Shown here: in pieces, positions 1 to 11,290 of the stretch | Position numbering within the stretch: the first letter of the stretch is position 1 | Layout: the number at the start of each line of letters is the position of its first letter | NCBI GenBank assembly: GCA_002633005.1 | Contig: NMRA01000043.1 | Location: forward strand, 501,229 to 565,228 | Direction: 5' to 3' | Length of the DNA stretch: 64,000 nucleotides | Source: Phoronis australis | Lineage: Eukaryota > Phoronida > Phoronidae | Translations under genes and position numbers: made by a program | The notes under the pieces: generated by a model | The model's input: only the letters and a program-made list of their open reading frames with translations | What the model was told of the DNA's origin: nothing | Databases searched by the model: none

Positions 1-1516
1 ATGGTGAACATTTTTTATGGCTCGAACACAGATTTCGGTTATTTTTATGCTCTGTATATTTGTGAGATCATTAATTCTTGATTATTTCCAAAAGTAGCTT
101 TACACGTTGATAGACAGTGTTGTTTATTACATTTTGTGAACCTGTTCGGAACGCTCTATTAACTCTGTAAATACTCTTGAATGATTATCGCTGACCGAAA
201 TAAGTCCAGACGCCTCCGGCTTAGTGTTTCGAATAATAGAAGCCTGGGTTTCTGGAGCTCGCCTGTGCATTGGTTGATGTAGAAGTTAGTGTAAATGACA
301 AATTCATGTAATGGATGTTACGTGATCTTAACGAAAAACTATCAAGCCATGTTGATTCGTCAAATTTCATGTTTGAATTTTCACCAAAATATACTTTTTC
401 AACCCAAAGTTTCATTTTTTTACAACCATTTTCCAATTTCAGTGTTCCTGCATGATGGTACCTCTGTGTAGAGTTTACTGTCAGTCATGCGGTATATCAC
501 AGTTTCAAACCTGCTCTACCAACCCGTCGACGAGCACAGCTGACTACATGTTGATGAAAGACGGGTAAGGAGGTAGTAAACGAAACTAATCCTTTACGGA
601 GCGGGGAAATGGGGTAAAAAATCATGGTCACGATCGGGCCGGGAGGGGCGAATGTGGGGGCGAGTGTAGCGGCGCATGTGGAGCAGACTTTAAGACAGGG
701 CACCTAGATTTCATTTTTTTACATGTTATTTAAACAATATAAAGATCTATCACTATTTTAGATGAAATCCAGTTCGAGTAAATGAACATTCTAATCCAGT
801 TCCTGGCCAATTTACCCGTTGAACTTCGTTACCCTAATAACACAAAATTGGATAAAATTTAATCCACGGAGCCGAACTGATTTCATACCGTAGTTAGCTT
901 TTGTTCCGTGAATAATAACGTAATTGTCAACTTATTCAGATATCACTGTGCACTCTGAACACACAGTCTTCTTATTAAAACACTGCACAATCGTTTGTAG
1001 TATGGGAACTTCGTTTTTTGAAAATATTATTTTTGCTTTGAATAGCTTGCTTTCAATTTGACAAAGTCTGCTGTCTTGTATTCAGAAACTATTGGGTTTC
1101 AACCATGACTCTGGTTATTACGTTTCATAGATTCCTTTTTACACTATTATCGAGACTATGCCCTGTAACCTTTTGTACACATGGGGATTTGCAACTCACC
1201 CCCTTGTTTAGTAATTGAGTGGTTATGCGAATTGTATTTCGTCTAGATGTAATTTATGTTAATAGAAGTTATAGCACGGATAGCTGTGCATACTGTATTT
1301 TTGGGTGCATTCGCGTGCTGGGACCGCATTTGACCTTAATCGCGGAATTGCAGTGGTACATATTGTTATGTAATCAAGCTGGGGTTTACCACGTGATGAC
1401 GATGGAAATCTAGTTGACTTTTTGTTATGTGAATTCATCTTTAATCTATATCAAGGTTCTTTGTCGTGTTGTTTGCTTATCCGAATTTCATTAGCTATAG
1501 CTTTTGTAGCTAGAGA
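1..1516. other. Unassigned non-coding DNA
   Basis: I see no gene here. Short open frames exist but have neither recognisable domains nor paired splice sites. A GC-richer patch with several CpG lies near 590-690, embedded in AT-rich sequence; its meaning is unknown. Confidence 0.5.
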
Positions 1517-1571
1517 GTGTGAATGTGTGTGTGTGGGTAAGCGTGTGCGTGTGCGCGCGCGCGTGTGTGTA
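1517..1571. repeat. (GT)n/(GC)n alternating purine-pyrimidine tract
   Basis: An imperfect GT run passes into GCGCGC and back to GTGTGT. Such alternating tracts can adopt Z-DNA. It lies about 120 bp before the LINE endonuclease remnant. Confidence 0.85.
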
Positions 1572-1688
1572 GGGTAAAATTTCGTAAGCACTTATGTCAA
1601 ATAAATTTGGCAATGGCTAATCTAAATATACGTTTTTGATGAACTACAGGGGCCATATGGTCAATGTGGGATATGAAATTTTCCAAAA

Positions 1689-2760
1689 TTGCAGAACAAA
1701 TTGATCACGTGGGGTCTGTCTTTCATTGAAAAATTATTTGAAAATGAGATTCAGTCAAAACATTCTGATGAAAAAAGTAATTACATTATTCTGTCCGTAA
1801 TAATTGAGAAAAAGTATGGTATAACAGTAATTAAAATATATAGAACTAATCCTGATGACCAAGATTTCTATTCTGATGTTGATATTTTGAAAAATATTGA
1901 TACAGATTTCATAATCAGGTGCGGTGATTGGAATTTAATTCAGGATTTTGAATTAGATATTTACTCATATTCGGACTTGAATAACCCTAGTGCTAGAGAA
2001 AGAGTCTTGGATATTAGCTTAAGGCTAAATCTTGTTGATCCGTGGAGATTGGCCCCAACCCTAACTTAAAATCCTATACGCGGAAAATACGTAATTCAAT
2101 TAAAAAGCACTTCTGTATTTTTTTCTAATATCTGATAATGGGCTGGGATATAGAACCAACCACTCTTTTATAGAGAGTTTAAACTTCTCTTGTGACCAGG
2201 TTTGTGACATTTTTATAATTCCCTTTTAGAAGATAAACATATTGACTTAATTAAACAAATCTATAAATGATGTAAAATGTGATTACGCCCTTTTAGTTTG
2301 TAATAGAAATGAAATTGATGATATTCCTTATTCTGGAGAACAGTTTTCTATTGATGAAACTTTGTTTTTGAGACTCTTGTAAAAATTTAGGTCAGTTGCC
2401 TGTTACTTTTGTAAACAGAAATTTAAGGAGAGATTTCATAAAATGAGAGGTGATGAAAAACAAATTTTACGTTTTACAAAATTTAACACAAAGCAGTCAC
2501 AAAGAAGATTTTGGAAACAGACTTCAATAAGTTTAAACTAAGTTGGAAGAGCATAGACAACACCTAATGCAAGGACATCTCATTCGTACAAGAGCTATTC
2601 CAATTGAAGAAAGGGAGAAACCCACCAAATAATTCGCTAATTTACTCAAAAAAATATGTCAATAACATCGTAACTAAATTAATAACTACAGATGGCCAAT
2701 TAGTTATTGAACAGTAGATAAACTAGATGGTGTGAACATTTATGATTTGCGACAAACACG
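1689..2760 (+). pseudogene. Decayed LINE retrotransposon, endonuclease part of ORF2
   Basis: The open part (1689-2069) reads like the second half of the apurinic-type endonuclease domain of LINE ORF2. It has a hydrophobic strand followed by CGDWNL, matching the conserved GDFN motif, then a spacer, then NLVDPWR, matching the LVDxWR motif of LINEs. Beyond the first stop (2067-2069) further pieces in several frames still resemble the endonuclease end and the linker toward the reverse transcriptase, broken by many stops and frameshifts, to about 2760. The N-terminal half of the endonuclease and the RT are missing here. It is a dead fragment, possibly of the same family as the minus-strand RT remnant at 3740-6170. 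The outer boundaries are estimates. Confidence 0.7.
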
Positions 2761-3129
2761 TTAAATTAAATTTAAGGAATGTTATCATAACAACTGTTTA
2801 TACTAGTTGGTTCGGTCGGAACATTAAAGCGACGGAGACTCACCTAGTATTTTGTCACTGAAATTCACAGTAAGATGAATAATGTCTAACGGACACGCGA
2901 CATAAAACGACACGAAAAAACGAGTTTGATCAAACTCAGGCGGTGGGATTCAACTCAGCTTTTTATTGATAATGAACTTAATGTGTTCAATTGTTATGCT
3001 TTACGATGTATTATTCGTTTCAGTACACTTTACATTCCTGTAAAGTTTTTACAGTATTCGTATCAATCAATTTGATTTGTGTATTGAAACTTAGACCCTG
3101 ATGTGTTGTTTAATTTAATCAAGTCAGAG

Positions 3130-3251
3130 GTGTGCGCGCGCGCGCACACACACACAGACACACACAGAGGCACGCACGCGTGCGCACACACGTAAGCACA
3201 TATACTATACGCACATTATTATCATTATCATTATTATTATTGTTATTATCA
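3130..3251. repeat. (GC)n-(AC)n tract followed by ATT-rich simple repeat
   Basis: Alternating GCGCGC and ACACAC from 3130 to about 3192 is followed by an imperfect ATT/ATC trinucleotide run at 3214-3251. It is a second Z-DNA-prone tract, lying between two LINE fragments. Confidence 0.85.
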
Positions 3252-3739
3252 TATACTTATTTTATGATGGTTTTTAGCTTAAAAACCCGGAGAATGTAGA
3301 ATGGTATAAAAACTTCATTAACCTATACAACATTCGCATACAACCAAATCAGGCAGGTCAGGCGTCTCACCCGCCGTCTGAAAAATAACAGAAGTGAACG
3401 CTTGTCAGACTTTCGATCGTCAGACGGAAAACTGGTCTTGTTACCATGAAAAGTCTCTGCTCTCCCATACTTTTATTATTATTGCTATTTTTATTATTTA
3501 TTATAGTGACATAAGGATGCCAGTAAATAACATGTACATAATCGCCAATACAGAATATTCACCACACCCCCAGCCTCAGTGGGCTTACACAGTCACGTTA
3601 TAGCAATTAAACATATCACAATATAATGCAAACAATCAAGGTAAATAGGACAACTATAGACTAGTTTACAAGCGAATAATTATTTCTAACTTGGAAAGCG
3701 TATTGAATGAATTTTGTTAGACCTTTCAAATTATTTTGG

Positions 3740-6170
3740 AATATTTGAGGTAGGGCAGAACTCCGTATAAAAATGGTTGAATATGAGTATATTTTTCACA
3801 ATCAGAAATGAAATGTACTTGATCTTCAATTCCATTTTTACAAACACGACAAATCCGTTCATTAACAGAAAATACTCTTTTACACAATAATCATTCTTAA
3901 CAGATCGATATAAGCGCAGTTTTGGTTTCTCAGTGATTATTTTAACCAGTTTAACTCCTCTAACTGGAAACTGAATGCTTTGAATCTCTCGAGAGACACA
4001 ATTTGTTTGTTCTTAAAAATGTCTCCATAATTTTAAGTATTGAACTGAACCAATTGCTAGATTTTGTATGTTTATAGTCTCATAAAAAAGACTTTTTTGA
4101 AATTCTGTTCTCGTCCATTAGAACAAAACGATTCCAAAGCCTTGGGATATGTTCCTGTTGCTTGCAGTGTGGATTTGACCATCCCGAGTCGCCATAAAGG
4201 ACTGCATAAGTAGCATGCGCACCCCTAAAAATATACGTAGCGTTCTCGTTCTAATCATTTCACATTTGACGTACATAGAATATCCCCAAATTCCAGATCC
4301 ATATTCTACACTTTAAGCAACTTATATTTCAAAACATTTACTGTTACTGTTGAAACCCAAATTACCAATGTTTTTATACTTTCTCACCAGTGCTCTCAAC
4401 TCTCTGCACGCAGAGTCTGCCAGTATTTCAGCTGTCAAAATGAAATCCAAAAATTATTCAGAGTTACACTTAGATAGTTATAGCATTCTATAAGTTCAAC
4501 ATGCGATCGCACAAAATGAATTCAAACCTCGTTCTTATATGTCCCTTCTTGCGAAAATGAACCACACCAGTTTTGAAAAAATTAACAGACATTTGCCACC
4601 TAGCACACCAACTGCCCAATACATTCTGTAAATCCTGTAAATAAGTCTCATTACCAGAAAAATTCTAAATGTCGTCTGCAGACAAGAGACAGGATAAATA
4701 TCATCCATCAAACTTTATACCTCTGCTACAACTGTTCATAACATTAATTAAATCATTTACGAAAACTGAAAATATCTAGGCGACCTGCCTGACCTCTCTT
4801 TGTACTGGGAACCAATTGGTATAACTTGAGTGATATAGGCTTCCATCTACGCGTACAGCTATTTTACTGAATTTTCCAACCACTCCCGTATTAATTAATT
4901 TTGCTAATAAAAAATTTCTATCTAAATTGTCAAAAGCCTTTTCCATATCGACGAATATCGCAAACGCTGCTCTGTTACAGGCTATTCTATTTCTCAAAAG
5001 AGACGTGAGAGAAAACATGGGATCAAGACAAGTCCTGGTGGCCTTGTCGAGCACCATTTTGGTTTTTCATTCATTCTACATTCGACATTCAGAAACTCTG
5101 TTAATTTCCTGTTTAGTACATTACAATACACTTTACCCACGGTATAGAGCACACTTATGCCTCTATAGCTAAAAGGTAAATTCAAATCCCAATCTGATCC
5201 TTTCGACACAAGGGTGATAATCGTTTTATACCATAGTGATGGAAGAATTTCGGTGTCAAAGACATTCCCAAAGAGCGAAACCAAAGTTTTCATCGTCTTT
5301 GGAGATCTCAATACTTGGTATGGAATCCCGTCTATACCAGTGACCTAACCTGATTTAAATTTCCGAATAACGAAATAGACTTCAAAAACAAAAACTTTAT
5401 GCCAATATTTCGTCAACATCACCCCTGAGAGCTCAGAATTTTTCAAATCCTCTACGCTTTGGCTTTGGGCTATTGGAATTTTCGCAAACAAATCTTTAAG
5501 ACCGGCTTCCCATCTTTCCAAGGGAATAGTATTTTTATGTCACTTCTTGAGTCGAGACCCTGAGTTCTTGAGTTCCTTCCAAAAACAATGGTGTCATTTC
5601 TACATCTTTCTTCAAACAGTGTTACTTTATTTTTCAATTATACTGACGTTTTAAAAACCTGTATCTATCTAGGGGTCTTGTATTCATATAGTTCACTCCC
5701 CTCGTCGTTTAGTATTTTTTCTTTTTCGGCCACGTTTTTTCACAGTTGTATTAATTCGTCATTCCAAAAGGGTTTGTTTGCCTTAAATTAGACTAGATTT
5801 TTGTTGCAATTTTGAGTACACCTTAAATGCAATTCCATTTCTGTTTTCAGGATTTCGCAGAGGGAGTGATAAATTTCAACGACTTTACATTGTTTTCGAA
5901 ACTCATTTTCTAATACTAGAAGCAACTCTCTAATCGCCCTTTTAAAAATTTCATTATCCAATTCAATTTGAACCGCTTTCTAAATCGCATATCAAGAGTT
6001 TCCCGTATCGTGATCCTCTACGAGTTCACTGGAACGTGTAGCATAATTTCTAACAATAATACACCGTGTTTAAGCGGTTTTGACTTTTTCAACGATAGCC
6101 CACGTAACTGTTGTTTAACAAGTACATCTGTACAAGAATGGACCTCAAATTTAAGACAAGACTGAAGCGA
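3740..6170 (-). pseudogene. Decayed LINE retrotransposon, reverse transcriptase and C-terminal zinc motif
   Basis: On the minus strand two open stretches (5311-4994 and 5057-4776) carry non-LTR reverse transcriptase motifs. The first has the segment before the catalytic box (SYRGISVLYTVGKVY, like the YRPISLLxxxxKxxE block). The second has the F(V)DMEKAFDNLDR box (usual form FLDxxKAFDxVxH), whose first Asp is a catalytic metal ligand. Near 3840 a CRVC...H...C motif resembles the C-terminal CCHC of LINE ORF2. Upstream, to about 6170, frames still resemble the linker region. Frameshifts and stops are scattered throughout, so the element is dead. No poly(A) tail or target-site duplication was found; the ends are estimates. 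The clade is not assigned. Confidence 0.75.
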
Positions 6171-6490
6171 CTCATGGAGGACAATAAAGTAGTCTACAAC
6201 AGCTCTATGATTTTTCTAGGCAAAGTTATTGTTACATATATGTTTCCTGCTATTCACTATGCAAATTTTAGTTACTGATGGCATGACATTTGCCTGCAGA
6301 ATATATAGCGTTTTGCACAACATGTTGTGCTAAGTCCTTGTAGTACAGCTGATAGCAACCCTTTGTGAATGCTTGGTTTACCTGGATAGTCTACGTTCTT
6401 GTAAAAGTTCTACACACGAATATGTGTTACTGACAATGTGGTCAGTTCCCACACTAATGTGGAAATAAATTAGTCATCAAATTTATTTTC

Positions 6491-6735
6491 TCAGCAAGGA
6501 GTCGTCTTTGACAGTCAACAACAGTAGCTTGCTTGTTATCTAGTAGAGCTATAGTTTTAGGCTTCAGTCAGGTCTTTTACTCAGCAAGGAGTGGTGTTTG
6601 ACAGTCAACCACTGTAACCTGTTTGTTGTCTAGCAGAGCTATACTTTTAGGCTGCAGTCAGGTCTTTACTCAGCTAGGAGTGGTGTATGACAGTCAACTA
6701 CTGTAGCCTGCTTGTGATCTAGCAGGGCTAGTTTT
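6491..6735 (-). repeat. Three tandem copies of the TLR C-terminal tail (about 90 bp each)
   Basis: Units start at 6491, 6581 and 6670 on the plus strand (spacing 90 and 89 bp). The third unit is the real end of the TLR coding region plus its stop. The other two lie in the 3' flank and still encode near-identical tails (for example KQVTVVDCQTPLLAE in unit 2). Unit 2 also keeps a stop right after LAE; unit 1 has lost it. Slippage or unequal crossing-over is the likely origin. Confidence 0.85.
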
Positions 6736-9392
6736 AATATCTTCCAGAACCGTTCTCTTTCACGCACACCATAACCTTCACCAGTCGGCCATTCTACATA
6801 CGTCACATGTCTCATGAAACATTTCAGCTTGGACTTGAGTTCCTTCTTTGGGATTTTCTCTAACATCACCATGACGATAAATTGTCGCTTGACCTCCAGG
6901 AGCCTCACCAGTGCCATTTCCAACTCAAACTCTCCCCACTCGCTGTTCATGAATTTCCTTGTCATGACAAATATGATGCTGCGACTGTGATTCATGTTGT
7001 TTATTATATTCTCACGAATCCACTCTCCTGCCCTGAAGTCTCGATGATGAATACAGAGTTTGAATTGACAGTCATTTCCCTCTTCTAACTCTGGCATCAT
7101 GTTATCTTTCACCCATTTGACATCGTCAATATTATAGCACACCATTGCATCGTACTCATAAGTTTCTCTGACAGGACACTTTCTGAATTTGTACTTGAAG
7201 TAGTACCAGTATTTTATGTCCAACCTGTAGTGTGCCAGCACAAGTACAGGGGTAATTAAAAGTACAAGACCAGCACTGGACAGTACAATTATAACATAGA
7301 TATGTCCATCACATTCTATCCAAGGGAGATTAAAACCAGCAATGTTCGTTTCTTTCAGTGTTGCAGGATAACTGCAGTTATCAAGAAGTTTTTCTCTCAA
7401 ATTATTACTTTTGTTGTTGAGCCAATCTCTGAACTCCCTTAGTTCGCAGTTGCAGTCAAATTTGTTGTTTTGTAAAGAAATGAGTTTCAAATGTTTTAAA
7501 CCTTTACAATTGCTTTCGTCAAAGGTATGTATGAGATTGTTGTGTAAGAGCAGTTGTTTTAATAAAGTTAGTCTTGAAAATACATATTTTCCTATAGTTT
7601 GCAAGCTGTTATAGGATAAATCTAAGTACTCAAGTTTTGAGAAGTTCAAAAATGTTTGTTCGTTCAGATTTTGTATTCTATTATTTGATAAGGTCAGCAA
7701 TTTCAGGTTGGGCATCTGCATTTTGTTCAATGGCCCCTTATCGAACGACAGTCCGTAGTTATTGCCAGCTTTCAAAGTGGTTAGAGCAGGAAAATCCAAA
7801 TCCATCTTTTCCGCCATCCTTACACTAAGTACTTCGACACACGGCTTGCAATTCTGCATCTCGAGTATTCGCATTCTCCTCGGAAGGGAGACATGAATGC
7901 AATACCGGGACTTTGACGGATGGATTTGACACGATAAATCGTTGGCTCTCAATATTTCTAAATTCCGAAGGATTAACGTGAAAACGGTCATCAATGTGGT
8001 ATCTGAAACATCAACGTGCTTGAGAGTTTTAACATTATTTAGCTTATAGGCGTTGCTTGTTTCGTACCATTTTCCCAATTTGTTCAACAATAGTGTTGAC
8101 ACTGACTCCAGCCTGTTAATGTTTTCCAAAATATTGTACAGAGACGTTGAACTTTGGACACTGTTTCCCGTTAGAACTAATGTTTCAAGTTTATCTAAAG
8201 CGTTGAAAGCATTTTTGTCAACTTTGCCAATGTGCGAATAAGTTATCTCAAGGAATTTCAAGTTCTTCAAACCATTCAAACCATTTTTAGGTAGGTCCTT
8301 GATTTTTCCTTTTTCGACACTAAACTTTTGTAATGATGTGGAATTAAGAAAAGAAAAGTCTTTAGCAGTTAAACTGACATCTGTTCCAAGTAAGACAAGC
8401 TGATATATAGTGATCTTTGATATGCAATCAAACAGTGTTTGAAAGAATTGTGCTTCATATTGCATATGCTTTATCTCTCGTGCAATAACAAGTTGTCGTA
8501 TAGTTGTGTTTCGTTTGGCTAAATGTTCAAAGGCATCCTTCTTTAGTTGATAAACATAGTTTTCTGAAAGGTCAAGGGAAAGTTCAGTCATTGCATAACT
8601 GCTGAAGTCATCTTTCTCTAGGTATAGGATTAAGTTATTGCTCAGATCAATGGACAGGTTAGTGGTTTGGAAACAACCTGGCCAAATTCTCAAATGTCTG
8701 ATTGCATTGTTTGACAAGTTAAGCAAACGTAAGTTTGAAAGCGATGACAAACATGGTATGGATGTCCAATGATTAGAGCTGTATTCTAAACTGTGTAGAT
8801 TGGGCAATGTTACGTTATCATTAAGTGTTATAGAACCGCCTAATCTGTATCCGCTTAAAGTTAAATGTTCGAGATCAGGCAAAAGAAGTAAGATATCTTC
8901 AATGTGGATTTCTTGAAGTGCTCTCAACTCTGGGGCAACTTCTTTATTGTGTGGGTAAATGTACAACTTTTTCAAGTTTGGAATGGGTTTGAATGCTGGC
9001 GTATGAATTGTGACCAATATATACCAGGCTTGTGAAGGTACGAAATCCAGTGTCAGCTCTCTTAGACTGAACAGACCATTGAATACTGAGCCATTGATAT
9101 CGACATGAACGTCACATAACTTCAAAGTGAGCACTTGCAACTGTGAGAACCTTTGAAGAGTGTTTTCTTCAAGTTCCTGAACCTTGCATCGATTTGTCAT
9201 TGTGAGTGAAGTGACGTCATTAGCCATTGTCATTGTCATGATCTCATAGGAGGAATACGTTTGATGGTATGTCCTGCCAGAGTGGTCTTGGAAGTCAACA
9301 GTACATTGCACAGGGCATGTGGTTTTGGACTTCCTTCTGGTGGCATGTACAGTTCCGCACACCATTAGTGCTATCAGCAGTGTAAAAGCCAT
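6666..9392 (-). CDS. Toll-like receptor, single exon, complete (908 aa)
   Basis: This is a type I membrane pattern-recognition receptor that should signal through MyD88-type TIR adaptors to NF-kB. Residues 1-17 form a signal peptide (MAFTLLIALMVCGTVHA). About 20 leucine-rich repeats follow. One cysteine-rich LRR C-cap (CNCELREF... to about residue 695) sits just before the membrane, the single-cysteine-cluster layout of vertebrate-type TLRs. The transmembrane helix is near 698-720. The TIR domain (about 744-886) has box 1 YEYDAMVCY (745-753), box 2 RDFRAG (784-789) and box 3 FW (882-883). The BB-loop proline of most TLRs is alanine (788), as in human TLR3. The length is typical. The chosen ATG leads directly into the signal peptide. 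An AG acceptor-like site near 9454 suggests a 5' UTR intron. The ligand cannot be predicted. Confidence 0.95.
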   Translation of the reverse strand: MAFTLLIALMVCGTVHATRRKSKTTCPVQCTVDFQDHSGRTYHQTYSSYEIMTMTMANDVTSLTMTNRCKVQELEENTLQRFSQLQVLTLKLCDVHVDINGSVFNGLFSLRELTLDFVPSQAWYILVTIHTPAFKPIPNLKKLYIYPHNKEVAPELRALQEIHIEDILLLLPDLEHLTLSGYRLGGSITLNDNVTLPNLHSLEYSSNHWTSIPCLSSLSNLRLLNLSNNAIRHLRIWPGCFQTTNLSIDLSNNLILYLEKDDFSSYAMTELSLDLSENYVYQLKKDAFEHLAKRNTTIRQLVIAREIKHMQYEAQFFQTLFDCISKITIYQLVLLGTDVSLTAKDFSFLNSTSLQKFSVEKGKIKDLPKNGLNGLKNLKFLEITYSHIGKVDKNAFNALDKLETLVLTGNSVQSSTSLYNILENINRLESVSTLLLNKLGKWYETSNAYKLNNVKTLKHVDVSDTTLMTVFTLILRNLEILRANDLSCQIHPSKSRYCIHVSLPRRMRILEMQNCKPCVEVLSVRMAEKMDLDFPALTTLKAGNNYGLSFDKGPLNKMQMPNLKLLTLSNNRIQNLNEQTFLNFSKLEYLDLSYNSLQTIGKYVFSRLTLLKQLLLHNNLIHTFDESNCKGLKHLKLISLQNNKFDCNCELREFRDWLNNKSNNLREKLLDNCSYPATLKETNIAGFNLPWIECDGHIYVIIVLSSAGLVLLITPVLVLAHYRLDIKYWYYFKYKFRKCPVRETYEYDAMVCYNIDDVKWVKDNMMPELEEGNDCQFKLCIHHRDFRAGEWIRENIINNMNHSRSIIFVMTRKFMNSEWGEFELEMALVRLLEVKRQFIVMVMLEKIPKKELKSKLKCFMRHVTYVEWPTGEGYGVRERERFWKILKLALLDHKQATVVDCHTPLLAE

Positions 9393-9749
9393 GATTGGCT
9401 TGGATCGTAAATAAACTGGTTTCAGTGTACTCCTGACTGTCGGCTGGCAAACCCTGCAATCAATTCAAAGACTTTAATTTAATTTTGTTGTGAGAGAGCT
9501 ACAACATTGCTGAATGGGAGCACTGACTCGCCATAGGGTGCATTGCTGTCATGAAAATACTGAGGTCATGTGATCTATTCACACCTTTCTATTCGTCACA
9601 AATTAACATGGGATGTACGGACACAGGTAATCACTTCTCAACTGACAAACTATGATACTAACACCAAAATGACGATTCTTTCCAGACCTTTAAATTTGAA
9701 ATTTATTGACGGGTGTCTATCTTGAATGAAACATTCACAGACGGTGACA
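9393..9749. promoter_or_regulatory. TLR upstream region (5' UTR/promoter side)
   Basis: This is the DNA between the TLR start codon and the BEL-type LTR. On the minus strand a pyrimidine-poor but AG-ending acceptor-like site near 9454 could end a 5' UTR intron. I see no clear TATA box. The LTR begins only about 360 bp upstream of the TLR start codon. Confidence 0.3.
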
Positions 9750-10310
9750 TGTTAAAGTTTGCTGTCTCTTGCTCATGATATTTTATTTAAGCGCTAACTC
9801 GCGAGGTCATCAGTCAAGATTGTGCCATTCGGAAGCGGACTGACGTAAGGGACAAACAGTACGCCTCCCCTCCCCGCCACGTGGTCGACACCCGACACCT
9901 CCTCAACGTCCCATTCGGTCGACAAAGGTTCCTTCCCAGAAAGCATGCTTGTCGCAGAATTTGTATTTTGGCATCATTTTGGTTTAGTCATCGTATCACA
10001 CAACTTTCACCTGCTGTTCACTGCCACTTTCTCAGGGGACTAGTAATGCTTCCAATTCCTAGCACTGTTTGTAAACATAATGCATCCCTTATTTGTACAT
10101 CTTATTTGATTGGTTAATCTTGTATCTCTAGTCTCTATATTTCTTTCATTTGTGTTTCATGTGTAGTTGTATTCAGCACTGATAGTGTCTATGTTCTGTT
10201 TCACTAACTGCAGTTTATAACAACAGAACTAGTTAGGCTAAACTTCGTTGTTTCTGTCGTTCCAACGAACCACCTCTACGTGCATACCGTATTTATCCCT
10301 TTACGCCACA
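9750..10310 (+). mobile_element. Probable 5' LTR of a BEL/Pao retrotransposon
   Basis: The segment begins TGTTAAAG and ends CGCCACA, the TG...CA rule for LTRs, and holds a TATA-like stretch (TATTTTATTTAAG near 9780). It is followed at once by TTTTGGTGCCGTGACCCG, the type of leader and primer-site sequence seen just after LTRs, and 25 bp later by a gag start codon. The 3' LTR is missing, so the two copies cannot be compared and the left boundary is inferred. Confidence 0.45.
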
Positions 10311-10334
10311 TTTTGGTGCCGTGACCCGCGAATT

Positions 10335-11087
10335 ATGGTACAGCGCCTCAGAGCCAAGCGATCCACTCAGAAGGGAAAGATCACGACCATTTTTCAAAAG
10401 CTATACAGACTACAACAAGAATCCTCACCTCCTCGCCACCCTCCAAGAAAAGTTAGAAGCAGTTACCTCACTCAGTATGCTAAGATTCACGATCTCCTTC
10501 ATGACAATGAAGAAGCCATTCAAAAAATTTACGACGAGGAAACCTACATTACGGACGTGGTATTATCCACAGGACAACATCTTCCGTCTACATCCACAAC
10601 TGTTGCACCTAAAACTTCATCGCCGACAGCACATTTACCAAAATTGGAACTCCCTAAATTCTACGGCGATTTCCTGGAATTCCCCGGCTTTTGGGACATG
10701 TACATCGCTACCGTCCACAACAACCCACACCTAACGGACGTTCACAAATTTCAGCTATTATACTCGTCATTAAAAGGTGGGGCCAAGGAAATTTTCAATG
10801 CCCTGTCTATCACCGAGGCAAATTATTCCACAGCCATGGATCTCTTGTAAGACCGCTACGGCTAAAGTACCAAACTTCTCTCCGAGATCATTCGCAAAAT
10901 TCATGCTTTAACTGTCCATCCCATCCCGAACACTTTTCAACTATATGGAAGTGCTGCTATAAAGACACCGGTATTCACCATCGACCTGACGGACAACAAA
11001 CAGCTGACTTCCGGAAGAGCATTGCGCGTCAAAACCACGGAGACATGCACATGTCTCTCACCACTCTTCGCGACGTCTTGAAGACAG

Positions 11088-11093
<6 letters not shown>
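10335..11093 (+). pseudogene. BEL/Pao retrotransposon gag remnant (DUF1759-type)
   Basis: From the ATG at 10335 an open frame runs to an in-frame TAA at 10848-10850. The central part (LPKLELPKFYGDFLEFPGF, then KFQLLYSSLKGGA) is the DUF1759 signature of BEL/Pao gag. The family resemblance continues through the stop and a second one (DRYG then stop) in the same frame, so the gene is broken by point mutation rather than truncated there. Near 10930-11090 only scraps remain in shifted frames, and the copy then runs into a TAA microsatellite. Protease, RT and integrase of this element are absent. It is inactive. Confidence 0.8.
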
Positions 11094-11140
<47 letters not shown>

Positions 11141-11290
11141 TAAAATAATAATAATGATAATAATAAATAATAATAATAAAATAATAATAATGATAATAAT
11201 AAATAATAATAATAAAATAATAATAATGATAATAATAATGATAATAATAAATAATAATAATAATAAAATAATAATAATAATAATAATAGT
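11092..11290. repeat. (TAA)n microsatellite, about 200 bp
   Basis: A long AAT/TAA run with regularly spaced interruptions (AAATAATAATAATAAAATAA blocks and single TGA variants) indicates expansion of a higher-order unit. It lies exactly between the BEL gag remnant and the truncated Gypsy integrase. Poly-Asn or poly-Ile/Tyr open frames across it are artefacts. Confidence 0.95.

Noticed and set aside
497-703. Minus-strand 68-codon frame in a GC-rich patch
   Set aside because: No domain, no splice context, and composition alone explains the absence of stops.
1689-6170. A single LINE with a 5' inversion (twin priming)
   Set aside because: The inverted endonuclease piece lies on the 3' side of the RT piece, the wrong side for a 5' inversion, so they are separate fragments.
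6882-8241. Plus-strand frames inside the TLR
   Set aside because: They are antisense shadows of the receptor coding sequence without their own domains.
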